Positions 1 to 11,190 of a DNA stretch of 64,000 nt are shown piece by piece. The DNA is from Piliocolobus tephrosceles (taxonomy: Eukaryota > Chordata > Mammalia > Primates > Cercopithecidae): positions 70,900,007 through 70,964,006 of the forward strand of contig NC_045446.1 in the NCBI RefSeq assembly GCF_002776525.5, written 5' to 3'. Made by a program: the position numbers and the translations under genes. How positions within the stretch are numbered: position 1 is the stretch's first letter; every line of letters starts with the position of its first letter. The notes beneath the pieces are model-generated. The model had not been told where the DNA came from. It did no database searches and was given only the letters and a program-made list of their open reading frames with translations.

Positions 1-1030
1 AATTATCCAGAGTCACTTGAATCCTACTAAAGGGCAAAGTTCACCACTATAAAAAAGGAAGTTGTCTAAAAGCAAGAATTCAATTAACCCCGGGTAAGAA
101 AAATCAAAACAAGTCATACATACTAATGAGTTGTCCATGAGGCCAACTGGTAAGAACGTACTCAACTATACACGACATGAAGACACTATGCACAAAGCAT
201 AACTTGGCGAGCCTGCATTTCTATTAACTAAGAGCAGAGTGAGGGAGAGCAAAGAGCTACTTCTGTAACATTTTAGTATCCAGATAGTACAGCAGAAACC
301 ATTCCCAGGGGCAATGGGTGCTCCATTAATCACACTGAATAAAGCAGATGAATTATTCATTTTTCTATTCTTTTTGCTTGAGAAGTTGGGTTAGCTCCCT
401 TTTGGCCATTCCAATGTACTTAGAAATGATTCCATGTTGCTTTAGTCCAGGAAGCAATAGTAAAGAAGTCACTATCAGACAGGTGAGAAGCAAGTTGTGG
501 ACTTGCTGCTCCACCTAAGCAATCTCAGTAAGGGAAATGATCATGGTCATGAAATACATCTTAGGTTTATCTTCCTTTAGTGTGAAGAGGCATTTCCACC
601 AATCCACAGCTCTGCATTAAGTTTTTAACTAGATTGCTGCAAATTTCATGAAATCTTTGCTGTTGTTCAGTGGTCCATTTATTGGAGCCAAAAATTCTAG
701 GCACCAGAATGGGAACAAGGTAGTCAGCCAAATGGATCTAGATAGTAGATAATCAGAAACCTCAAAGAAACCACACCCATGATGGCAGGTGGAAACCAGG
801 CTGTTTCCCATTGGAGGACTTTATCAGCATCAGCATCACTTCTCCCCATCCTTGCAGCTGTTTTTCCAGACTTGCAGTCTCTGTAGCCAGCAGGTTGGTG
901 ATGTGATTATCTCCCTCTGCCATTATCTCTGAGATGCCATCTTCATGAGTGCAGGCTGCCTTCCCAGTGAACCCTCCTACCAAGACTTGCATGGCGACCA
1001 CAGCACCAGAGTCAATGTTCATTGAACGGC
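1..1030 (-). pseudogene. ARL6IP1P: Processed pseudogene of ARL6IP1, 3' end outside window
   Basis: Read on the minus strand, the ATG at 923-921 opens a frame beginning MAEGDN and continuing through ASLEKQLQGWGEVMLM. This matches the N-terminus of ARL6IP1 (ARMER), an ER membrane protein of about 203 residues that shapes ER tubules. The match then changes frame: the stretch ending YYLD and the stretch VHNLLLT...LLLLPGL lie in other frames, so there are frameshifts. The C-terminus ends LLKQKE, then an in-frame TAG at 365-367, then KNE and TAA at 353-355. There are no introns, and the parent 5' UTR seems to continue upstream to about 1020-1030. This is the signature of an L1-mobilised mRNA copy. 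Positions 1-352 would be 3' UTR, so the poly(A) end lies outside the window. The copy is not expected to make protein. The parent identity is sure; the 5' boundary is approximate. Confidence 0.9.
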
Positions 1031-1213
1031 AATTTATTACATGACAAAAAACACACGAATTTGGGCTATGGAAGAATAGTCATTCAGCAGGTGAGAATTC
1101 AAGTTTATGATGTTGAGGATTAAATGTGGGTAAATATAATATCTAGAAGAAATGATATACTGCTTTCAAACTTGAGACTAGAACCCACTGAAACAGCAAT
1201 GGTATCACATAAA

Positions 1214-1675
1214 TGTGGCAGGATGAGCCACAGACAAGAACCCCTCAGACACCAAGTTGTAGAAGGAAAAGTCTTTATTCAGCTGGGAGCGCAGGCAGAC
1301 TCACGTCTCCAAAAACCAAGCACACCGAGTGAGTAATTCCTGTCCCTTTTAAGGGCTCACAACTCTAAGGGGGTCTGTGTGAGAGGGTCGTGATCGATTG
1401 AGCAAGCAGGGGGTACGTGACTGGGGGCTGCACACATCAGTAATTAGAACGGAACAGAATAGGACAGGGATTTTCACAATGCTTTTCCATACAATGTCTG
1501 GAATCTATAGATAACATAACCAGTTAGGTCAGGGATGGATCTTTAACCAGGCCCAGGGTGTGGCACTGGGCTGTCTGCTTGTGGATTTCATTTTTGCCTT
1601 TTAGTTTTTACTTCTTCTTTCTCTGGAGGCAGAAATTGGGTATAAGACCATATGAGGGGTGGTATCCTCCCTTAA
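1214..1675 (-). mobile_element. Solo LTR of an ERV1-type endogenous retrovirus
   Basis: On the minus strand this reads as a retroviral LTR. It has a U3-like region, a promoter-like block near the CCTTAAAAGGGAC stretch, a polyadenylation signal AATAAA (seen as tttatt at 1275-1280), and a 3' terminus ending CTGCCACA at 1214. No gag, pol or env sequence flanks it, so it is a solo LTR left by recombination. I recognise the class but cannot fix the family name. The 5' end does not show a clean TG, and I could not find a convincing target duplication. Confidence 0.7.
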
Positions 1676-1682
1676 AAATAAT

Positions 1683-1918
1683 AGCTATATTAATAATTAA
1701 CATTTATTGGGCACTAGCTGTGTGTCAATCACTATACCAAGATCTTTAAATTATAAACACAACTAATCCTCATAACAACTCTATGAGATGCATAGTATTA
1801 TCTCTGAACTCAGGGAATGTAAATAAAAGAGGTCATACAGCTAGCAAGATATAGAGCCAGGATTCAAACAAAGGCTGTCTAGCCCCAGAGCCTGCTGGCA
1901 ACCACCATACTAAACACT
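1683..1918 (-). repeat. MIR SINE, nearly full length
   Basis: The block runs from acatttattgggcactagc, through cctcataacaactctatgag, to the tRNA-like 5' part ending near accaccatactaaac. This is the reverse complement of the MIR consensus in order. MIR is an ancient tRNA-derived mammalian SINE, and divergence here is high, as expected. Confidence 0.85.
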
Positions 1919-2036
1919 CCTTGGGATCTCAAGCTAAGCTAATGGGATACCATGGAATTGTAGGTTATTTTATCTATTTATAGTTTTCCTATTAAATGTT
2001 TTTACACCATGAGAAAATTAGCTGGAAAGCTAAACG

Positions 2037-2062
2037 GTTTTTGTTTGTTTGTTTGTTTGTTT
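2037..2062. repeat. (TTTG)n simple repeat
   Basis: About six units of TTTG in a row, not attached to an Alu or L1. Confidence 0.85.
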
Positions 2063-2189
2063 ACCTGGCTGTAGAAATCAGGAAAAGCCAGGATGAAAAA
2101 GACATGCTCTAACAAGTTGGAGGGGCTAGATACCAAACTGCTAGAACATGTGACATGTGCTATCACCTTTCATCTTCTCTTGCACTACA

Positions 2190-2455
2190 GTTGGTGCCAG
2201 TGTGATGAAGTGGTTCAGAGCTCTGGCTTTCAACTCAAATAGAGCCAAGTTCAAGTCCAGCTCTGATGCTTACTAGCCGAGTGATCTGGACAGGGCAAAG
2301 ACCTCCAAACACTTCACATATAAAATGTGCCAAGTTATAAAATCTATTTACATCAAGGGACACTAGAAAATTTAAACAAGATAATACATGCAAATTTTTA
2401 GTACAATGCCTGGAATATATTGGAATGTGCATATAAGTATTATTGCTATTAGTTC
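2190..2455 (+). repeat. MIR SINE
   Basis: Forward MIR: the tRNA-like part (agtggttcagagctctggct), the core, and the 3' end (tgcctggaatatattggaatg, then tattattgctatta). About 265 bp, old and diverged. Confidence 0.75.
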
Positions 2456-2511
2456 CTCTTTTACAGATGTAAAATAAGAAGGTCTAAGATATCAACCAGA
2501 TGCTGAATAAA

Positions 2512-2792
2512 GTTTGTGTGCCTATAAGTCCAGCACTTTGGGAGTCCGAGGCGGGTAAATCACCTGAGGTTAGGAGTTTGAGACCAGCCTGACCAACATG
2601 GAGAAACCCTGTCTCTATGAAAAATACCAGACTTTCTAGGGGTGGTGGTGCATGCCTGTAACCCCAGCTACTTGGGAGGCTGAGGCAGGAGAATCACTTG
2701 AACCCAGGAGGCAGAGGTTGTAATGAACTGAGATCACACCATTGCACTGAAGCCTGGACAACAAGAGTGAAACTCCATCTCAAAAAGAAAAA
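2512..2792 (+). repeat. Alu element, 5' truncated
   Basis: Starts inside the left monomer at tataagtccagcactttggg and runs through both monomers to a short A-rich tail (caaaaagaaaaa). It keeps cacctgag, an S/J-type base pattern, and has many substitutions, so it is not a recent copy. Confidence 0.9.
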
Positions 2793-3424
2793 GTAGAAAG
2801 CCACAAGCTCTACTTTGTCTTGTTTGCAAGCAATAGCAGCAAAGAGAGAATTCCCACTCTTGTAGCAGTTTCAGAAAAACAGCCATTTTGTGATGTTACA
2901 AAGCATAAGCCCCACCTCCCCCTGTGGTCCTATGTTCAGTACTAGCACTAACCATTTGCATGCTCTAGGTGGGGTTGCCTTCTGCTCCACCTCCAGCCAG
3001 GATTAAAGAGTGTCACAAGTAGCAGGAATCTATTCCTCCAAACTTCATGTTATATAACAGAAAGTCAACTGAATAAAATAAAGTAAGCAAATAATCAACG
3101 AGCCCATATTGTTCTTTCAGGTTGATAACATTTTGCCAAAACATGCCTTCTAGTAGCTATCATTATTAAGACTTTCACTTATATGACTTTACACATGTTG
3201 GTTAAGGCTTTTCATGTGTATTACATGATGTTTTGATTTTCACTATCATCCTGTTGGTTGAGTTGCTGGGATATCAGCATTTATCTTTTGTGATGTGGAA
3301 ACTGGGGCTTGAATCATCTGCATGAATTGATCCAAATCCTGTAATCATAAGGTCAGAGAAAGAATTTTATCAAATCTTGTTTCTCACTTAAAACTCTGCC
3401 ACTATGTCTTACTGCTCTCAGAGT
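2793..3424. other. No recognisable feature
   Basis: Between the Alu and the L2 fragment I see no gene, RNA or named repeat. Composition is ordinary and open frames are short. Confidence 0.5.
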
Positions 3425-3920
3425 GAAATCTGATCTCCTTTCCATGAATACCTGTATGGCCTGGCTCCTGCAAACTTGTCTAATCTCATTTCAGGCAGAT
3501 TTTTCTTTCTTTCTTTCTTTCTTCTTTTTTTTTTTTTTTTTTGGAGACACAGTCTCACTCTGTTACCCAGGCTAGAGTGCAGTGGTGCCATCTCGGCTAA
3601 CTGCAACCTCCACTTCCTGGGTTCAAGCGATTCTCGTCCCTCAGTCTCCCAAGTAGCTGGGATTACAGGTACCCGTCACCACACCTAGATAATTTTTTAA
3701 ATATTTTTAGTAGACATGGGGTTTCACCAGGTTGGCCAGGCTGATTTAGAACTCCTCACCTCAAGTGATCCACCTGCCTCAGCCTCCCAAAGTGCTGGGA
3801 TTACAGGTGTGAGCTGCCATGCCCTGCCCTCTGTCTGTTACTCATTATGCTCCCACAACATGGACTTTCCATTAAAGGAAGGTTGTCAGCTCTTTCCTGC
3901 ATCAGGCCCTGTATGTGGTC
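3425..3920 (+). repeat. L2 LINE 3' fragment split by an Alu
   Basis: Both sides of the Alu at 3505-3828 resemble the L2 3' region: tgtatggcctggctcctgcaaacttgtc on the left, and gctctttcctgcatcaggccctgt on the right. Read together they make one old L2 copy that the Alu entered. Confidence 0.55.
3505..3828 (-). repeat. Alu element, full length
   Basis: Begins with a (TTTC)n/poly-T tail at 3505-3541, then both monomers in reverse. It ends near ctgccatgccctgccc. S/J-type and moderately diverged. Two open frames of 62-124 codons here are Alu shadows. Confidence 0.92.
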
Positions 3921-5121
3921 TAAGGACACAGAGGCATCCAATCAGCAGAGCACTGGGCAGAACACACCTGGGAGGTACATCTGCAGGTAGTGGGGCACGG
4001 GCTCCATGCCTCTCGGGAGACTTCTGCTCCAGAATTCTAAGAGACTTCTCTAGATTCAAAACTTGGTGTCATTGGGGAATACTAAGCTGATCATCTTCTA
4101 AGAGGTAAACACGGAACAATAAAACTTGATGAGGATTTTATTTGATAATCGTGGTGCAAATATTGAGGGAGGGCAACTAACATGATTCAGCATTTGCTAC
4201 ATGATGTCTTCTTAATTTTATACAAGGATTATCATAGAGGAAAATATATTTGGTGCGATAAAAATACCTCTTCCAAGGATACACAGTTTTTAAGTGCAAG
4301 TTGGTACTGAAACCTGAGTTTATTTGGTTCTACTACACATGACATTTGCCCTCTGATAGGATGACTTTATACTATGTTAAAAGAATTACTCAACTAGGGC
4401 TGTTTTAATTTCCTCACAAAGGACAAGATTGGTTCAAGATACAGGAATGGTGCTAATTTTGAAAGGGGACTTGGCAGGCTCTGTGTCTGGAGAACAAAGC
4501 TGAGAGGACTGGGAGCGAGAAGGGCCCTGACAGGAAATTAGTTCAGAGAATACATTACTTATAAGATAAAATCATGGAAAAATGGCATTTGAGTCAAGTT
4601 GCATAACTCTACTGGCTCTAACTTATTATACATTAACAAAAGACATTTAAAAAAGCTTTACCTCTCTTTAATTCAACTGTTTAAATCATTGAAAACAAAC
4701 AGCACAATTAAATCACATCTTAAAGACTTGTCATCCCAAGATAATTCATGATAGATTTTCAAAGGTTTTATGCTAAGAGAATCTTCCCAAGAAATGAATA
4801 TGGATAAAATATTCTGAAAAACAATGTGGAATAGATAATGTCTGGGCTTCAGAATCAAGAGATCTCTGTAAAGACTCATCTCATACATTTGCTAAGTAAT
4901 CATAGAACATTTCGCAATCTAATTTTTATTGTACTAACTGGCAAACTGGCAAATGGGTGAAATCTTAATATATATTCACAGGGCTACTGTTAAATACATT
5001 TAAATGTTTTATATCAAAATGTTGATATTTGGCTGCTTATGCATATTATAAAATGAATAAATGAATGAATGAGCATATGAGTACTTTGATATTATTTAAA
5101 ATAATCTTACCAATGTATACT
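3921..5121. other. Unrecognised noncoding sequence
   Basis: AT-rich DNA with short open frames only. I see no conserved protein motif, splice-framed exon or clear repeat. Confidence 0.45.
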
Positions 5122-5129
5122 TGTTGGTG

Positions 5130-5160
<31 letters not shown>

Positions 5161-5418
5161 GCTGGAGTGCAGTGATATGATGATCTCAGCTCACTGCAAC
5201 CTCTGGCTCCCGGGTTCAAGTGATTTTCCTGCCTCAGCCTGTCAAGTGGCTGGGACTACAGGCATGCACCACCATGCCTAGCTAATTTTTGTATTTTTAG
5301 TAGAGACGGTCTTTTGCCATGTTGGCCAGGCTGGTCTGAAACTCCTGATCTCAGGTGATCCGCCTGCCCTGGACTCCAAAAGTGCTGGGATTACAGGCAT
5401 GAGTCACTGCATCCAGCA
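5122..5418 (-). repeat. Alu element with (TTTTG)n tail and 3' deletion
   Basis: The tail is a run of TTTTG units at 5128-5158. The sequence then jumps directly to gctggagtgcag, so about 25 bases of the right monomer end are missing. The rest of both monomers is present and diverged. Confidence 0.9.
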
Positions 5419-6774
5419 GTGTTTTTATTTCAGAACTAATTAATTTATTACTCACATTAATTCTAATTGTACTTCAATTTGCTAGAGCATAGATCACTAT
5501 TGTTTAGTACTAATGGTCTTTTAAAATTACTAGGAAACAACAACATACTAATAAACATATGCTCACAAAATCTATCACCTGTCCTTATTTAATCTTTTTT
5601 AGTAGACACCAGTATGGTTTAAATCACCAAAACTTTTATTTTATAATTTTATCATACAAAACAAATTATCTTTTGCCTCACTTTTTTTCTTTTGGAACCA
5701 ACTCAAGTTTCTATTATCTTCATGATGTCTTTGGAAATGTAAAAACTTTATTTATATGCTAACTGATTTTTAATATATCATAAAATTATATTTCTCACTT
5801 TGCCCACATTAAATGAGATATTTTGCTTGATTGATCCAATGATTTTTTTTTTAATGGCCTTTTGAATTAAAAAGCAGTCAAAGACCGAACGTGATTTTCC
5901 CAGTCTGTGACTCAGGTTCCCAAGCTGAATCTGATGATACCCAGTAACAACAAAGTCTTATGCTATAGAGTAAATATCTATAATGTGAGTGTGTTGTGGG
6001 TTTGTTTGTGGATGGGATCACAAGTATCTAGAATATGAGTCAATATTTCCCATCTCTGGCACACAGAACAGACATTGCTGGTCAATTGCCAATATTCCCC
6101 TAACTCTACCTTTGAACTTCTTGACACAAAACTTGGATTATAAATTTGTCATCACTACCTTATGAAATAAAATGTACCTGTATCTACCCACATAGGCTTA
6201 TAGCTATAATACTTTATACTAGAGGAAAAGAGAAAGAATTGTAAGTGGATGATGCAATTATTCTGGAACAACTGGATACCTAGATTGATGATAAGAGAAT
6301 TAGCCAATGTTACTGATATAAAAGCCCATCATTATTTAACCAGAGAGCTTAATTTTGCATGAGGACCTGGTGGTAGTTTTAGAATGAATGCCTAGAATCC
6401 TTGCCTTCCAGACAGCCCTTCGTAAACTATGTCCACATGAGAATACACATACCTTGAATATATATTATGAAAAAAAATGATACTATGATTCTGGGGATTG
6501 TTCTACTGAAGACCTGTCTTTTGAAATCCTAATTGGTTCTGGGTATTAATTACTACATTCTATACAATAAAATACTTTCTCTTATCTTATTGTGTGGTAT
6601 ACTGGAAAAAAGTCTCAATACCCACATAAAGCTAATATTGTTTATTTATTTATTTATTTTTGCTATATACCATTCCAGGGATGCCTTGAACTCCAGAATT
6701 ACCTGAATGTAAGATTTTCATATCAAAAAGCTATGGCCAATTTTATATTCATCTCTGTATTAGGAGATCCTAAA
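5419..6774. other. Unrecognised AT-rich sequence
   Basis: No gene or repeat that I can name. A few short TTTA runs near 6642-6660 are the only low-complexity patches. Confidence 0.45.
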
Positions 6775-6830
6775 TTAGGAACCAGGCTGCCCAGCAGGAG
6801 GTGAGTGGTAGGCAAGTGAGCATTACCATG
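6775..6830 (+). mobile_element. Fragment of a small hAT-type DNA transposon
   Basis: This stretch of about 50 bp (aaccaggctgcccagcagga onward to gagcattacca) nearly duplicates positions 10309-10359 inside the full element at 10283-10588. Only the inner 5' part is present; neither terminus is visible. Confidence 0.65.
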
Positions 6831-7274
6831 CTATATGGAGGGGACAGTAGCATCCCAAACCTAGTTGAGAAAGAAGATGAAAAAAATATTCAGTAAGAAC
6901 TTAGGTAAACTTACAAATATAGATGACATACTTTCCATTTAATGACCTGGATAGCGCCTGTTCTCATTTTATTTCCCCCCACTTTCTGAGGGCATGTGAC
7001 TGTGCCCAGAATCTGGAGCAATCCTTCACAGTACAGATCATGTTTGCAAAGAGGTAGTTGGGGTAGGACAGCTAAAAATCACATCCAAATATTACTAAAT
7101 CTTATTTGATGGCTATCTTAATAAAAGACTGAGAGCATAACTGGTTCTATCCTGTCTGAAAACACTATCCAATGCCCCAATTTTCCCCAAATTGGTACTA
7201 AATCAGACCTTCTGTGACTTAATTCCTGCTGTGATGTTATGCCCTAGTTTTGATAATTGCACACTCTTCCTAGT

Positions 7275-8035
7275 TTCTGTTCATTCGCTTAATAATGACT
7301 TATTGAATACCTAATATATTTCCAGAATAATTATTAGATATTTTGATACAGAGATAAATAAAAATAGCCATGGTGCTTGTGACCTAGTTGGGAAAAACCT
7401 ATATTTATACTCTATATTTAAAGAGAGTACTGTTGGAGCACAGATAAGGGGCCAGTTAAGCCTGGCTCAAGGAGTCAGGAATGGTTTCTCAAGCAAGAGA
7501 AACCTGGGTTATGTCTTGAAATGAGAAGCCATGGTTTGATGTGCTTAGAAAGACAAGAGAGGAGGCGGGCATGGTGGTTCACACCTGTAATCACAGCACC
7601 TTGGGAGGCTGACGGGGATGGATCACAAGATTGAGACCATCCTGGCCAACATGGTGAAACCCTGTTTCTACTAAAATACAAAATAATTAGCTGGGCGTGG
7701 AGGCGGGTGCCTGTAGTCCCAGCTACTCAGGAGGCTGAGGCAGGAGAATTGCTTGAACCCAGGAGGTGGAGGTTTCAGTGAGCTGAGATCGGGCCACTGC
7801 TCTCCAGCCTGGCAACAGAGTGAGACTCCGTCTCAAAAAAAAAGAAAAACAACAACAGAAAAAAGAAAGATAAGAGAGGAAATGGCATGTGTATAAGCAT
7901 TGGAAAGCAAAAGTTAGTCTGGAGTGTATGCTGTTTATGATTGCTGGGGCGGGATTGTGGCATGGTAATGACAAGCAAGCTTCAAGGTCTCTAGAGATAG
8001 GCTGGGGCCAGACTGTGAAGGATCTTTAATGACAT
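7275..8035 (+). repeat. Ancient dispersed repeat, family not named, split by an Alu
   Basis: The left part (acttattgaatacctaatat ... gatacagagataaataaaaa ... gcttgtgacctagttg) and the right part (ggccagactgtgaaggatct) resemble a long mammalian dispersed repeat that I know by sequence but cannot name with confidence. It may be a LINE of L2/L3 age. Similar pieces occur at 11395, 52640 and 63810. Confidence 0.4.
7563..7863 (+). repeat. Alu element with 16-bp target duplication
   Basis: Both monomers and an A-rich tail (aaaaaaaaagaaaaacaacaac). The flanks AGAAAGACAAGAGAGG at 7547-7562 and AGAAAGATAAGAGAGG at 7864-7879 match at 15 of 16 positions. This fixes the insertion boundaries. Confidence 0.93.
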
Positions 8036-8082
8036 GCCAGAGTTCAGTGTTAGAACTGAAGGTTGGTGATACCAAGCAAGCA

Positions 8083-8245
8083 GTATATCAGAATTATCTC
8101 GGGAAATGTGTTCAAATACAGATTCCTGACCTCACCACAGATACTGAGTTAGTATTTCTGGGGATGCACCCAGAAATACTATTTTTAAGGAGCTCCCTGG
8201 TGATACTAATCTGCAGCTGGGTTTTGGAACCACTTGGGGAGGCAA
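8083..8245 (+). mobile_element. MER5A: MER5A-like hAT-Charlie nonautonomous element
   Basis: Runs in consensus order: catcagaattatctcggga, acagattcctgacctca, tactgagttagtatttctgg, ctccctggtgatactaatct and ttttggaaccactt. MER5A is a short ancient DNA transposon derived from Charlie elements. The outer inverted repeat is eroded on the left. Confidence 0.8.
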
Positions 8246-8639
8246 TGTTGTATCCATAACATAGCTCTGTCAAGGTTGAGGTCTTGACTTGCTGTCAGCA
8301 GTTCCCTCCAGAGAATGATGCTCTGCTCTGAACACCAGCCCTAAAGACACTAAAGTGCTGTCTATCCAAGTTGCCCTCCAAGGCCACACGGGTATGTAGA
8401 AAACAAGTGGAAAGCAGAATCCAGCACTCCTGGAATCCAGTCTGTATTTTTCTCTTTTCCTTTTCCTTCTGTAGATGGTGTGAGCAACATATAGTTTGCC
8501 AAAGAATACAGTAATCAGATCATTTTAATGTATATAGGCAATTTATTGCCCCAGAGACAAGACGGATCCAGGGACAAGATGGATCTGTCAGTAACAGACA
8601 TCCTAGAACATGAAACATTCATTCCTTCCTAATATGTTT

Positions 8640-8975
8640 CTTTTTGTAATTTCATTGTTTATCTCAGCATGGTTTTTCCACTGAGAGCTGAAAGTCCCTT
8701 GAGAGCACAAATGTTACATTTATTATTTTTGTATATCAGCTTTCAACACATAGCTAAACACATAGTATACGCTGAGAAAATGCTTATTGATTTAATGAAT
8801 GAACCAGTTCCAATAATTGTAGTCACTTATTAACACTATTTAATAGTTTGTTTTCCGTCACTTGCCTGCCTACCCTATCCCCACCTGGCTTGTGAGATCC
8901 TCAAGGGAAGGAGCTAGTTTCCAGCCCAGAGTCTGAGATGGAGTAGGCACACGGTAGATGCATGTTAAACAGATC
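8640..8975 (+). repeat. L2 LINE 3' ends, two adjacent pieces
   Basis: 8640-8810 has the L2 3' end pattern (ccttgagagcacaaatgtta, then acacatagtatacgctgag and an attgatttaatgaatgaa tail). 8850-8975 repeats the pattern (gcttgtgagatcctcaaggg, then gtaggcacacggtagatg). Two diverged tails in tandem suggest two insertions. Confidence 0.65.
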
Positions 8976-9616
8976 AATAACATAATGCAAAGAGCTCCTT
9001 CATCTTTGTTTAAATTAAAAGTTAAATTAAGTCAGGGATTCTTCCTTGTTCAATTCTTCCTTCCTCGCCTAGAGAGACTGTATGCAGAAACATGATTTAG
9101 ACACCAGAAGACTTTGACTTTTTCTTCACAACCTTTCCTCTAATTGAGAAGTTGAAGTTTTTATAAGCTAGGCTTGTCCTATGGGAATCCTGAACAGGCG
9201 TAGATGGAGTGCCAAGTGAATAGGTAGGTGTCTTCTTTGAGAGATGTGTGGAACAAGAAGAGGTAGGGAGTGACGCAGAAGTCATGATGAACATAGAACT
9301 TTCCTGGGCTAAAGCAGGCACTCATCTCCAGCATCTTCAGTATAGATTATTTCAAATAACATTGACAGCCTCAGCCATCTGGGAATAATTTGGTCATGCC
9401 TTACTTCTCTGACCTTTTTAAGCTCCAGGTACTCCTTTGACCGCAACTGTCAAATTTTGACAGCTTGACTCAGGGTGAGCAAATGGCTCCTCTCAAAGAA
9501 TATAACAGCATCCTTTTAACAACAGCCTCATCTATTCACATACATTCCCCCAGCTTTGGAGGCCTTTATTCTCACAGATGTGCAGAGACTCTAAGAGTGG
9601 TATTAGGGTCATTGGA
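8976..9616. other. No recognisable feature
   Basis: The minus-strand open frame of 74 codons at 9097-9321 has no family likeness that I can see and no matching exon structure. The rest is unremarkable. Confidence 0.45.
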
Positions 9617-9990
9617 TGGTGTCTCAGTCAGCTCACGCTGCTGTAACAAAATATCAAAGACTGAGTGGCTTAAACAGTAGATACTTACTTCTCATAGTTC
9701 TGAAGGCTGGACGCTCAAGATGAAGGTGCCAGCAGATTTGGTTATTGGTGAGGGCCGTCTTTCTGGCTTGTTGATGGACACATTCTTGCTGTACCCTCAC
9801 ATAGTGGAGAGGGAGTGACAGAGAACTCTCATCTTTCCTCCCCCTTACAAAAAACTAATCCTCTCTTGGAGCCCCATTCTCATAATCTCATCTAAACCTA
9901 ATTATTTTCCCAGAGCCTCAGCTCCAAATACCATCACAATGGGGGGTTAGGGTTTCAACATATAAAGTAGGGGATTGAATGACACTCAGT
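9617..9990 (-). mobile_element. MLT1-type MaLR solo LTR
   Basis: Reads in reverse as a MaLR LTR of MLT1A/B type. Visible landmarks are gctgctgtaacaaaatatca, gagtggcttaaacag, gttctgaaggctgg, gtgagggc, and near the far side aataccatcacaatgggggg followed by ttcaacatat. MaLR elements are nonautonomous ERVL relatives. No internal sequence adjoins it. Confidence 0.8.
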
Positions 9991-10282
9991 ACTGAACAGA
10001 TGGAATTGAGAAGGAGGAGACAATAAAGAATAGCTAGGTAGATCTAGTTAAAAGAATATGTGTATGGGATATCTTTCTGTTCAAAGTATAGAATCATATT
10101 CATATTAAGGTGTATGTCTTATTTGGTATATTTCTAGCATCAAACATTATTTGTCTGAGAAATGCTACTTAACTATTTATTCATTCACACATCCATGAAA
10201 TATTTATTCAGTACCTTCTAGATGATACAGTGAAAAAGACAACAAACCATATCTCTAAAATTTTGACTATTACATTCTAAAT

Positions 10283-10588
10283 TAGGGGTCCCCAACTCCC
10301 CTGTTAGGAACCAGGCAGCCCAGCAGGAGGTGAGTGGTAGGCAAGCGAGCATTACCACCTGAGTTCTGCCTGCTGTTAGATCAACAGCAGCATTAGATTC
10401 TCATAGGAGCATGAACCTATTGTGAACTGAGCACACAAGGGATCTAGGGTGTGTCCTCCTTCTGAGAATCTTATGCCTGATGATCTGAAGTGGAACCGTT
10501 TCATCCCGAAATCATCCCCACCCCAGTCCGTAGAAAAATTATCTTCCATGAACCTGGTTCCTGGTGCCAAAAAGTTTGTGGACCACTG
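10283..10588 (+). mobile_element. Complete small hAT-type DNA transposon fossil
   Basis: The ends form an imperfect inverted repeat: taggggtccccaac at the left and gtttgtggaccactg at the right. The flanks TTCTAAAT (10275-10282) and ATCTAAAT (10589-10596) match at 7 of 8, as expected for the 8-bp duplication made by hAT transposases. The 306-bp body contains no transposase, so this is a nonautonomous element. I recognise it as a common primate hAT (Tip100/Zaphod-like), but the family name is tentative. Confidence 0.8.
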
Positions 10589-10640
10589 ATCTAAATGACA
10601 GGTGATTGTGGCAAGGACCAACCAACCAGGTAGTAAGTGA

Positions 10641-10826
10641 GATTGTATGGGACAGCATAGGAGGACACTCAGATAATGAAATGCTTCAAGATGTAGCAAG
10701 AGCCATGGTTGGGGTGAGTACTCAGAGAATCAAGATTGTATGGGACAGCATAGGAGGACACTCAGATGATGAAATGCTTCAAGATGTAGCAAGAGCCATG
10801 GTTGGGGTCAGTACTCACAGAATCTT
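10641..10826. repeat. 93-bp tandem duplication, two copies
   Basis: Copy 1 starts at gattgtatgggacagcatag (10641) and copy 2 at 10734. The two copies differ at only a few bases (for example ataatg/atgatg and gtgag/gtcag). The period is 93, a multiple of three, so one frame reads the same 31 codons twice. That frame has no ATG before 10678, well inside copy 1. I see no protein family. The duplication looks more recent than the surrounding old repeats. Confidence 0.92.
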
Positions 10827-10883
10827 CATAGATGAAATGACCCCTCTGCTAAAACATGAATAACAGGTGCAACTTTCACAGCT

Positions 10884-11190
10884 GGACAATTTTTTTGTTT
10901 GTTTGTTTGAGATGGAGTCTCACTCTGTCACCCAGGCTGGAGTACAGTGGTGTGATCTCAGCTCACTGCAACCTCTGCCTCCTGGGTTCAAGAAATTCTC
11001 TGTCTCAGCCTCCCGAGTAGCTGGGATTACAAGTGCCCGCCACCACATCCAGCTAATTTTTGTATTTTTAGTAGAGGTGGGGGTTTCACCACCTTGGCCA
11101 GGCTGGTCTTGAACTCCTGACCTCATGATCCACCCGCCTCAGCCTCCCAAAGTGCTGGGATTACAGGTGTGAGCCACTGTGCCTGGCCTA
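10884..11190 (-). repeat. Alu element, full length
   Basis: A T-rich tail with TTTG units (about 10890-10908) is followed by both monomers in reverse, ending gagccactgtgcctggcc. S-type bases. Open frames of 81 and 68 codons over it are shadows. Confidence 0.93.

Noticed and set aside
3716..4090. 124-codon plus-strand open frame
   Set aside because: The first third is Alu antisense and the rest runs into L2-like and unique DNA; no protein family is visible.
10606..10863. 85-residue repeat protein as a real gene
   Set aside because: The frame starts at TTG, its first ATG lies inside the first repeat copy, and no promoter, splice site or protein relative can be seen.
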